Part shown: in pieces, positions 1 to 9,900 of the stretch
Numbering within the stretch: position 1 is the first letter of the stretch
How the letters are laid out: the number at the start of each line of letters is the position of its first letter
Assembly: GCA_011799875.1 (NCBI GenBank)
Contig: CM022303.1
Location: forward strand, 190,947,700-191,011,699
Source: Thinopyrum elongatum
Lineage: Eukaryota > Streptophyta > Magnoliopsida > Poales > Poaceae
Direction of reading: 5' to 3'
DNA: 64,000 nucleotides
Made by a program: the position numbers and the translations under genes
The notes under the pieces: generated by a model
What the model saw: only the letters and a program-made list of their open reading frames with translations
Databases searched by the model: none
Told to the model about the DNA's origin: nothing

Positions 1-332
1 GGACACTTGTATCCTAGGCCTCTTATATAATGAGAGTGTAGACACACGATGTAACATATGCCAACACAATAGCACAGTCATGCGGGGGAGCCGGCGGCGT
101 GTGCCGGCGCCCGGGCGGCAGGTGTGCGATATTGTAGCGGTATCATGTGGAGGAGCACCCGTAGTCAGGCCCCGGTGATGTAGCCATGATGGTTAACCTC
201 GTTAACAAATCTTGGTGCCATGCCTCGTGTGATTGCTTGGTCCTCGGACAATTGACGGAGCGCCTCGGATTTATTCTAACACAATTCAATTTTTAAAAGG
301 AAAATCATTCTATCTGCACTCTTAAAATACAA
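1..332. other. No recognisable gene
   Basis: This stretch has no open frame of note and no repeat structure I recognise. It contains a short GC-rich patch around 84-120. It ends where the first copy of a duplicated segment begins. Confidence 0.4.
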
Positions 333-690
333 GTGCTATACTTAGGTCTCGCTCCTTAGCAGACAGGTTCGGTAAAATACCACTCAACATGCATGTGCAC
401 CACTATGCTCAATCACGCCCCCATTAAATAAAAAGAAGTTGCCAACCAAAATTTGTCCGGTCTGAACTCGTCATTGCTGAGCAAATCGAGTCAATCATCA
501 TAGGAGTGAGGCTTATCGATCAAAGCCACAGCCCACAGGGCCAAGCTGTGCTTCCTAACAACACGTGCTCGACGACCTTGATAGTCTTTGAGAACGAATG
601 TAAAAGCAGAGCAGAAATATAATACGGATGAACAAGGTCATGAGCATAGCAAGAGAATGTGCTTTGTCGACTTACGGAGACAATGCAGCA
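333..690. repeat. Duplicated segment, copy 1 (uninterrupted)
   Basis: This segment is recognisably related to 12483-13060 on the far side of the exchanger gene. Shared stretches include 'ttcggtaaaatac', 'accaaccaaaatttgtcc' (here with one change), 'tctgaactcg', 'gaccttgat' and the block starting 'gagaacg(g/a)atgta'. Copy 1 has a single CTTAGGTCT at 341-349, where copy 2 carries a truncated LINE flanked by two near-copies of that word. Copy 1 also lacks about 75 bp holding an exon-like piece present in copy 2. Its origin (dispersed repeat or old segmental duplication) is unresolved. Confidence 0.7.
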
Positions 691-779
691 TCAATATGAT
701 GCAAAAAGATTGGAATGAAATGAGATTAGAGATTATATTATTAGGAGTCTTAGAAGAGGCTACAACTATTTTATGCATG

Positions 780-1012
780 GTACTCTCTCCCATCCCTTTT
801 ACTACCCATATAAGTTTTGTCCCGACTCAAACTTTATAAAGTTTGATCAACCTTGTACTAAAAATTATAAACATTTGTAGTAGTAAAGATATAGAATATG
901 AAAATTAGTTCCATGATTCATATAGATATTGATTCGGTATTGTGATTGTCGATATTTTTTCATATATAGTTGGTCAAACTTTATGAAATTTGACTTGGGA
1001 TAAATTTTATAT
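780..1012. mobile_element. Degenerate MITE-like inverted repeat
   Basis: The left arm contains 'caaactttataaagtttgat' (819-846 area). The right arm contains 'gtcaaactttatgaaatttg' (973-995 area) followed by 'acttgggataaa', and the left arm is preceded by 'tttgtcccgactc'. The arms are inverted relative to each other around an AT-rich centre. This resembles an old grass Stowaway-type MITE, but the canonical terminal bases and TA duplication are no longer clear. Confidence 0.5.
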
Positions 1013-1253
1013 CCTCGGGCGTAGTCTTACTAATTGTGCCGTGTAGCGGGTTCCGTTCAATGGTGGAGGCTGGGGTGGTGCCATTTCGTCCTCCCTGTAG
1101 ACCGAGGGCATTGATCTCCTTATGCGCCGAGAAGGCCTGGGTTGGTTTGTGTGCGGTGGCCTGACTGGTGTGCACCTTTAACTAGCGTGTTGGTTGCGAA
1201 CTCATAGCTCCAGCAATCACATTCGATAGCATGTTCTAGGGGCTTGCATTGTT

Positions 1254-2096
1254 TTTTTTGAGAAGGCATACGTGCATTCCAGATCAAAACAACACAGCAC
1301 ATACACGCATACACACTGGAAACTTTCAGGACAGCTGTCTCAGCACATTTGCACACACAACCCTAAGAAACAGAAAATTACAGCTAAACCCTCCTGGTCC
1401 CTGAGTGCACAGTACATCAACTTCGACCTCGGCTGTGAGATGCCCGAGCTCCTGTTTCTCTTCTTCGATGCGGCTGCAGAAGGACGATGAACGCGAGGCG
1501 CCCACCAACCTGCAGTAGCCTTCGCCTCGATGGGCTTTTTGTACCGCATATGTGCCCATCCCAAAGGACAGGAACTAAAATCCGGTTCCGGATCATCGGC
1601 CGGGACACCATCCCGGGCATAGCAGGCAACTCCTTCGCCTCCACCACAGGAAGAAGAGAAAGGAAGCAAGCACGGATAGACTCGAGGTCGGGGAAGAAGA
1701 ACACGCACCTCCAGCCGGGAACAACACAACAAAACTCCTGTACACGAGCACCTGCAAGCCGAAGCCCAGCACTCCACCCCTGCTGGCCCTCCACCGACGA
1801 CGGAGCAGACGCCGGCGGCACGAGAACGAGGCCCAAGGGAACCTCTTAGTCTACCCCACAGCGGCTCCATCCTCGCATGGACGCCGCCGGTAGAGACCCT
1901 ATCCCTAACACCTAACTGCCTAAATCCTCCCTCCGAGCAGAGATCCGCGCTCCCTCCAACCTCCCGGCGCCGAAATGGCCACCGGAGGCGGAGGGGAGCA
2001 GCGGAATCGCCGCCGGAGGAACTCACCTCTCGCTTCTCCCCTCTTTCTCCTTTTTGTACTGTAGTCCTCTGGAGAGACCGAGAGCGAAGCTGCTTA
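1254..2096 (-). mobile_element. Retroposon with perfect 19-bp target duplication
   Basis: The segment is bracketed by TCTAGGGGCTTGCATTGTT at 1235-1253 and again at 2097-2115, an exact 19-bp direct repeat. The left end starts with a run of T, so on the - strand the element ends in poly(A), as expected of target-primed reverse transcription. The - strand 5' half is GC-rich with several overlapping open frames (one runs 2026 to 1340). None resembles a protein I recognise, so I do not call a gene. It may be an internally deleted LINE, a retrotransposed transcript or a SINE-like composite. Confidence 0.8.
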
Positions 2097-2139
2097 TCTA
2101 GGGGCTTGCATTGTTATAATGTCGTTTGACCCTAATAGC

Positions 2140-2790
2140 TTTAAGGGCATCTCCAACGTCGTACCTCAAAACGTCCGCAAACGTCTGGGCCAACGCATTC
2201 GGATGTTTTTCTGCCATCCAACGTGGTGCCGTAAACGTCTGCGGACGCATCTGCGTGTCCTAATTCCAACAAATCGGCACCAAACCTGGGGATGCGGGCG
2301 TCGGCACTTCCGCCACGTACACGCCCGACAAGCGGTCCACTTCAAAACCTCTCATGTGCTACTGCTTCACTCTCTGACACGACCGTTCCAACCATCCTTC
2401 CGGTAAGAGACTCTGCATTCATTGCCGGTCCAGAGCGAACACGATCGCTCTGCAACACACCGGGCATTGAAGTGGTATGCCGGCTGAGAGCGATACCTGC
2501 GCCGCGTCTGCTCGCTCGCTCTCCGCATCGTGTTCGATGCCGACTTAGAACGAGGTGTCCGGACTAAGCGGTGGCTTCCTACTGCATTGAAGCCAGATGT
2601 CGCCCGTCCGCCTGCTCGGCATTGAACATGTTTGGCGATTGAGAAACCCACTAAGTGCGCCTGCATTTAAACCTTTGCTTGGCCTGGCCAACGACCGCTA
2701 TATAAACACGACCACGCACGGCACAAACAGCACCAATGCTTCCCTTCCTCCACTTCCATCATCCTCCGCTCTCAAGCTTCCTTTGACGCA
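2140..2790 (+). other. DNA-transposon-like left end and promoter-like leader
   Basis: The words 'taagggcatctccaacg' at about 2141-2157 match a terminus common among grass Harbinger- or Mutator-type elements, with TAA as a possible target duplication. A GC-rich leader follows, with repeated 'gcattgaa' words and a TATA-like ctatataaac at 2698-2707. The ATG of the degenerate coding remnant lies at 2791. I could not find the matching opposite terminus, so boundaries are unknown. Confidence 0.35.
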
Positions 2791-4410
2791 ATGACGACGA
2801 GCGGTAGCAAGATGTGGAAGCAGTTCTCAACGACGCGGAAGCACGAGATGGCGGCCCTTGTCGAGGGATGGCAGGGACGGCGTGCGCGACTCATAGAGGT
2901 CGAACTGCCCCGGAGACAATCTGGCCATGACCCTTGCAACCACCCTCGTACCGAGACGGGGGCTCTGTTGGCGGCACCGGTCGCACAAGCTGCTCCACCT
3001 ACTCAACCCGAGTTTGTCTCAGTCTTCGCGGCTGCCAAGGAGGAGGAGGCCGAGGAAGCTGACCTGGTCGCTCCAGAGATCGTGGCACCATCTCAAGGCA
3101 CCACCCTAAGAAGTACGATTGTTGCCAACGCAGCGACCAAGGCCAACCTCGGGCTCCGGGGATCAACAATCCGGAGACCATGCATGAAGAAAATGTCGGT
3201 GTAGCTCCGCGATGCCATGCACACAAGCACTCCAAGCACCGCCGCCACTGCCCTCATCAGTCGCTGGACTGGATTGAAGAGCCGACGTGAGGATCGAATC
3301 TTCTGGAAGCTTCTCTGGTTGTCTTTAAATGTTTTCATACTTTCCATGTATAGAATGCAGCCCGGAAGAATAGCCGCCGCTCCAAAGAGGTGGAGAAGGT
3401 GAAGAAGATGTTGGTTGACTCCAAGCTCAAGGCGCAGAACCTTGAGAAAAATGTTGGTGATGTCATTAGTAAGCCGTCACTTCTCCCTTGATGAGATGTT
3501 CATAACTTAATGAGATCACTTCCACATTGCCTGCAGCAGCCGAGAAGTGCATCACCGAACCGGAGGCCTAGCTCGACGCTAGCAACTAGCAGACTGAGGT
3601 TGTCACAGTAAGAGGCCAAGAAAACCGCCACCCAACTTGTGCAAGAACAAGGGGCGAGTCAGGCTGTCTGTGATGCTTCTCGCTTTCTTCAGCAGGATCT
3701 CGACAAGAGCCAGGCTGACTATGAAGCTGAAGGTTGAGAAGACCGGCCTAGCCGAGGAGGTGAAGCAGATACAACACACCCTCCAACAGGCCAAGATGTA
3801 CCGGAAAGCACTGACAAGGAGATAAGGTAGGCTAACGAGATAGCAACTGGTAATCCCTATCTCCATCAGTGCATATTTGGTTCTTAAGGCTATACAGAGC
3901 TAACTCAGATATGTCACGACATAGATATCTTTACAAATCTCCACACCAAGCTCAGCCCGCGCCCACGAGTTCTACCAGGGATTTTATGATCCGGAGCAAG
4001 GGCAACTTGGGATTTGTGGGTGCAATTCCAGGATACCACCCGAGTTGTCATCCGTTCTGATAATATGAAGCAGATCGCTGAGCTGGTGGCGCTTGCAAGG
4101 CCGGCAATGGAGTCCATCTTCATGACATTGTGGCCCGGGAAGCCACCCCGGACAACTTCTTTGATCTGCCTGCGAGGGGCTGCTTCCCGGATCACAGAGT
4201 GGAAGACCTCAGCAGCCCAGGAGGGAGCCCACCAAGCATAGGTGACGCTGAAGGCCCACTTCCCAAGTCTGGACCTCAGCCCCATTGTTACTGTGAATCC
4301 CAAGGGCACCAAATGGGAATGAGGTGAAGCCGGAGGTCTTCTTCGAAGTCTGCCTGCAGTACGCCTGGATCACCGAGGAATATTGCGACCTGGGACAATT
4401 TATCGAGTAG
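2791..4410 (+). pseudogene. Degenerate coding remnant, probably transposon-derived
   Basis: Open frames in different phases follow one another. The first, 2791-3204, encodes an Ala/Glu-rich 137-residue product. A possible intron follows around 3460-3537, with 'ctgcag' as acceptor. The 3540-3830 block is rich in Gln, Glu, Lys and Ala codons and looks coiled-coil-like, and the 3930-4410 block holds fragments in at least two frames up to a stop near 4408. Stops and frame changes prevent one continuous protein. The layout recalls a gag-like or captured-gene ORF carried by Triticeae repeats, but I cannot name the family. There is no sign that it still encodes a functional protein. Confidence 0.4.
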
Positions 4411-4449
4411 ATTAGATTTACATCAAACTCGAAATGCCGAAAAGGGAGC

Positions 4450-6330
4450 ATGCGTGGGCACTAATTTTTGGCTTCCATAAAATCATCCTCAATATGACCA
4501 AAATAGAAAAAATCTCAATATAAAAGTTGTTTGTTTCATTGAGTCAAACAACTTTTATTTTTGGATAATCTCAATCTGAGGTAATATATGCAACTTCTAG
4601 AGCCAAAAACCCCTGTTTTAGAAGCAAATGAAAATATGTTTTTGGCTGACCTAGAGATGTCCAGGTAATGCCAGAATAGAGGTTTCACAATCCTCATGCA
4701 GGTGCAATCATATCGAAGGCATGTGACCCTATGCCATAAAAGAGGTTTCACAATAAAGATAAAAGACGAAGATATCATATCAAAGCTAGCTTGATTATAT
4801 TACGACATGTGCTAGAATTGAAGAAGCATGCATCCACAAAGGCACATAAATTCGATGTAGTGGAGTAGCTTCACTTCACGATAACAATGCCTATCGTAGA
4901 AACACATGTCCATTCCAAGCCTCACGGTTCCAATTACTCTAGTGATGTCGAACAACGATCATCAAGATCATCCATATATGTTTTCAGAGAGTAGATCAAT
5001 TAGTTGCTAGGATTGAAAGGCGCTGGGAAATCCATTTGTGCGATTAGTTCAGTCCCTTTAGGTTAGGCAACATATCCCTAGGTGCCACCATGATATTAGC
5101 TTGCAACCAGATGACATTTTGGGACTCAAGGATGCTAGCGATGTCCATGGCATCCACCCCCCCATCTTGAACTCCAAAAGTTTGCCTTGATGTTGCTACA
5201 TTAAGCACTCTTGAGCTAATAAGTTCCTTGTGGTGTGATCACATTGGAATACTTGTGGCAACAATCATAGTTGCACCACATTTCAGGTGGCTCTAGGTTG
5301 ACATACTAGAGCTGAGCTCGAGAATTATTAGTAGCATTCTTATTTCATATATTCGTGATCATCAAATGTAAGAGAATATATATCCTCACCATCTTTAGCT
5401 TCTAGTATCTTAAGTTTGATAGGCACAAAAGTAAATCTCAAGGGAACAATGTATATAGTGGTATATGCTCAAATATACCCTTAGACTTGTTATTGTGTGC
5501 CTCAGTCTTCCATGTATGAGATTCCACTAAAAATCGTTGTTGACCGGGATCTTAAAACTCCATACGAAACGGAGACATGTACAAACACACTGAACTATTG
5601 AGACTTTGGACAGTCCTACATTATAAAACCAACAACCTTAGAGATCCATAGATAGCTAAAACAAGGAATAACTCCAACGTAAAGATAAATTCTTTCTGAA
5701 AACAATGGAAGTTAATACAATTTTAGTATAGATTTAGGACTAGACAATAGACACATGATTACTTGGAAGAAATTAAGCTTGTGTATGATTAATGAAAATT
5801 TTCACATAATGATAAGTACTTCATGACAGCATAAGCCTTACGAATTCATATACAAAGAGTACACAAAAATATCACTCGTAAAATGCAGAAGTTGTAGTTA
5901 AATTGAACAATTTTCTGTTACACATTTTGAGAATGTACAAGCTGTTTGATGAGGGCAGGTGGCGTATCCTCGGTATGTGGATTTTTCCCAGGTCTAGCAC
6001 ATGATAATCGTCTTGCATTCATATCAAATGCATGTCAGCCGATAGCATTCAAAAAATATGGTACGATAGTGGTTGAAGATAGATAATCATGACTTAAAGA
6101 AGCGAGTTGCATGAGCTGAAAATGAAGAGAAGTCCATCCACACGAGCCGATAAATGCAATGAAGTGAATCACATCAATGGCAACAATGCGCAACATATAA
6201 AATTGTGTCCATTACAGGGCACAGTCCAGTTAGTCTAGTGATGAGGATCATACACCGCCCACATATAGTGAGAACAGAGATCGGATCGTATGTAAATAAA
6301 TGAGATTAGGCTTGAAAGGCGTCGGGAATC
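4450..6330. other. AT-rich intergenic DNA without a gene
   Basis: No convincing coding region appears on either strand. The only structure noted is a short perfect hairpin at about 4522-4557 (arms 'aaaagttgtttg' and 'caaacaactttt'), possibly a MITE relic. The stretch lies upstream of the exchanger gene and may include distal regulatory DNA, but nothing in it proves this. Confidence 0.5.
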
Positions 6331-6967
6331 GTTTTATAGTTGGGTAACCCACGTGCAGAAGTAATTAGTTTGGTCTCTTCAGCCTAAGCGAATATGCAAG
6401 GGCGTCAGCGGATGCCTAACAGAGACGAATCTCTGATTATCATCATCATGTAACGCCAACAGAGCCCAAAGATAACGTCTGACGGCCTCACGTAGCTTCG
6501 AGAGAAAACGAGAGGTGCTGGCTTTACATTGCGTCTCACTTACTCTCATAGCCTCAAAAAGTGAACGAAGAGGCTTGAGCATGGCAACAGCAAAAGCGAA
6601 GAGGCTACTAGGCTGCACACCTGCCCCGGCGCCGCGTGCGTTCCTGCCTGTGGCTGCCGTCCCCCAGTCTGCTCGATTTTATATTTTTCTTTATCCGAGC
6701 AGCCCATTGGGAGCCCACATATTATGTGCTCTTTCGATAACAAATTCCGCCTGCCCGGCCTAAATTTCGCAGCCACGAGCCACGTGCCGCCTCCCAGCAT
6801 CGCGAAGCGTATGCACGTAGCCGTCAGATTCGCGCGCGCCGGCGCGACCGTTTAACCCCGGCCGGCACAGCCCAAGCATCCGAGCCGCACCATACTCTGC
6901 CCCACCACTTATGCCACACCGCGGCCGCCATTATTCCATCCCACTCTCGCCAGCCATCCCTCACCCG
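6331..6967 (+). promoter_or_regulatory. Putative promoter and 5' UTR of the NCL-type gene
   Basis: This is the region immediately upstream of the chosen start codon. Two G-box cores, CACGTG, lie at 6350-6355 and 6781-6786. The G-box is the known binding core of plant bZIP and bHLH factors, often in ABA or light responses. The composition shifts to GC-rich from about 6780. A TATA-like 'ttatattttt' lies near 6680, but the transcription start cannot be fixed from sequence alone. Confidence 0.4.
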
Positions 6968-9900
6968 ATGCCGCCGCGTACCCTCGTCCTCCTCCTCGCC
7001 GTCATGGTCGTCGTCGGCGTCTCGGCCCATGGCCGCCTGCTCGCCTCCCACGGTCTCCCGGGCCAGGGGAGCGCGTCCGACGCCACCGTGCTCCGCCTCC
7101 CGTCGGCGGGGCAGCCGGTCGGGGAGGCGGAGGAGGGCGGGTGCGAGATGACCTACGGCTTCCTGCCGTGCACGGAGACGGCGGGGGGCAACCTCTTCCT
7201 CGCGCTGGCCTACGGCTTCCTCATGTTCAAGTCCGCCACGTACCTCTCCGCCGGCAGCGAGCTGCTGCTCGAGATCCTCGGCCCGGGGATCGTCGGCGGC
7301 CTCTTCCTCCCCATCCTCGGCGCGCTGCCAGACGCCTTGCTAATCCTCGGTTCGTTCTTCTTCTTCTTCCCGTGAACTCTGTTCATCTCCTTCTTTCTTT
7401 TTTTCAAAAAAAAAAAAAAAACTCTGTTCATTTCCTCGCTTCGCTGTGTCTGTTTGATGACTCATCTTTTAGTTTTCGGATCGTTTCATCGTTCGATGCT
7501 CCCAATCGATAGGAACCATGAAATGTTTATCATCCAATAGCTAATAGTGTTATATTACCTCTACTAGTTAAGATAATGTCCATGATCGTGCAGGGCTATT
7601 ATGGACATTTTACTTCTACAAAATAGGAAAGAGATTAGTATTGTTTTTGCAGATAACTAGGAAAGTGATTATAGTTTCCTTAAATCTTGATGGTAAATAA
7701 GGAAAGATAAAAATCCCTAATTAATGTTTTACCAAGGACCCTCATATCTGGTGAATGTTTGCCATGAACGGGTGGCATTTCGAACGATTTTCATGGCATT
7801 TTTAGTGGTATGTGGGTGGCAGTTTCTTCAAAGCGACATGACAGTTTTGAGACTTTCATCCCAGAAAACGACATGTCGCTCCGAAGAAACTGCCACCCAC
7901 ATACCACTAAAAATTAAAAAATGCTGTCAAAATCATTTGAAATGCCACGTGTTCCTGGCGTCCGCCAGGTAACATTACCGTTTAGTAATCAATCTAGGTC
8001 TGTAGCTTCCAGTTTACCTTTCAACACAACGGAGCAACGTGTAGTGTTTATTTTGTTATGTTAATGCGTGCGTTCTTTTCTATTTTTTGCCGGAAATTAC
8101 TAATATCACTATGTGCGGTTTTAAGTACATAAGTATATTGATTATTTGTCACGTAAGTAATTTAGACAAACTATATTTCAGTGATTTGCACCACACACAC
8201 ATACAAAAATGCCAATATGCATATTATTATATAAAAACACAATACTTAGATATTAAATATAAACCACATGATTTTTTTTTCAAAACCGAAGGGTGTGACA
8301 AAAAGAAAAAAAAAGTTACTTTAATATGCAATATATATATAATAAAGATGGCTGTGTGCATTGCTTGATGCAAAGGCCGGGGTTATCCTCCTTCCAAAAT
8401 AAAATTTAATATATAATAAAATAGTATGCATTATAACTTATAAGGATGATATAGTTTACTTTCAGCGAACATGCATAGTATACAAGGAAGTCATTATTTG
8501 GAATGACATAGCATCAAATAATTTTACAATACAGTATGTTTTTTGTCCCATTTTTACGAACACTCGAGTGATATGTAGATGCAAAATGCATAATGTGTCT
8601 GTTTCTTGCATTTCAGTTTCTGGCCTCTCTGGCACTAAGGAGGTTGCTCAAAGTCAGGTTTTGATCGGAATGGGCCTGCTGGCGGGATCGACGATCATGC
8701 TTTTAACCATACTTTGGGGATCTTGTGTTATTGTCGGTAAATGTGATCTGTCAGAGAATTCAACTACAATCGATTCCCAAGATACCAAAGCCTTCAGTCT
8801 TTTTGGTATGTTGTTATTTCTCAAATTCCAGTCTGGGGGTCCTACCTAAGAAATTGAATGTAATTAAGTACACCTGACATGTGGACTTCCAAACAAATCG
8901 TTGAACAGTATTACCACCTAATAGCTTTGTATATTTACTTAGAATGTGATGCTCGACATCACTACACTAGTTTAGATAGGGGCTCCACTTCTTCAGCTTA
9001 CACTTCATATGAAACTATTTTGAGTTACTTCATGAAACTATAGGCGCTTGTTGAGTCACGCAGTATAAGAAAATTTGATTTCTTTTTACCTCTATATCAC
9101 AAACATGAATTTTGGACATGATATATCAGTATGATGGCTTGCTTGCATCAGTACATACGTGATCCATTAGACCCCTTCTGATATTTTGCTAAATAACATC
9201 TGTGCTGTTAGTCTCTGGTGTTTCCACTGATTTGCAGACCAGCTATGCAGCAAGAATCATGGCGATATCTGTTCTCCCCTTTATCGTTGTTCAGATACCG
9301 CAAATTCTGAAGCTCCAATCTGGTCATCGCTTAACTCTACTGCTTGGGCTTATAGTTGCAGTGCTACTTCTGCTTACTTATTGCCTATACCAGGTATATA
9401 CTGACCTCATGGGAAAATGAACTCTACACTTTCCCACCTTTTTCTGCTTTAATAGTGCATTTCTCTCTAGTATGTACATTTCGTCTGAAAACGTTATGAT
9501 TTTTTTTTATCAAGACACTTTATAAAATCTTGGAGGTAAGGAAATTTAACAAGAATAAATGATGCCTCTCTACCACCCATCTGACTTTCCTCTAGGCATT
9601 TCATTTGGTCAGGAGCTGAAATCTTGTGGCAGGTGTTAATTTATGTGTTGCTAATTTTCCAAGGGGCAATCACACACTACTTACATTTATTATCATCTTA
9701 TTTTGATCTATATGGCCCCATTGAACAATACTTGCATACTCCACAAACAGATCTTTCAGCCATGGATCCAGAGGAGGAAATTAGAATATTCAAGACTGAA
9801 GCATGTAATGTCTGGGCTTCTGAAACATGCTCAAATGCATACTTTTGGTCACCTTATTGATGATGATGGCACACCAAATGTTTCTGTCATAGAGAAGTAT

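Noticed and set aside
1340..2026. 228-codon - strand ORF as a gene
   Set aside because: It lies inside the retroposon with the 19-bp duplication, overlaps other long frames and has no recognisable domain. GC-rich sequence gives long chance frames.
7141..7512. Alternative + frame across exon 1 of the exchanger gene
   Set aside because: Out of frame with the signal peptide and exchanger motifs, and reads through the intron 1 poly(A) tract.
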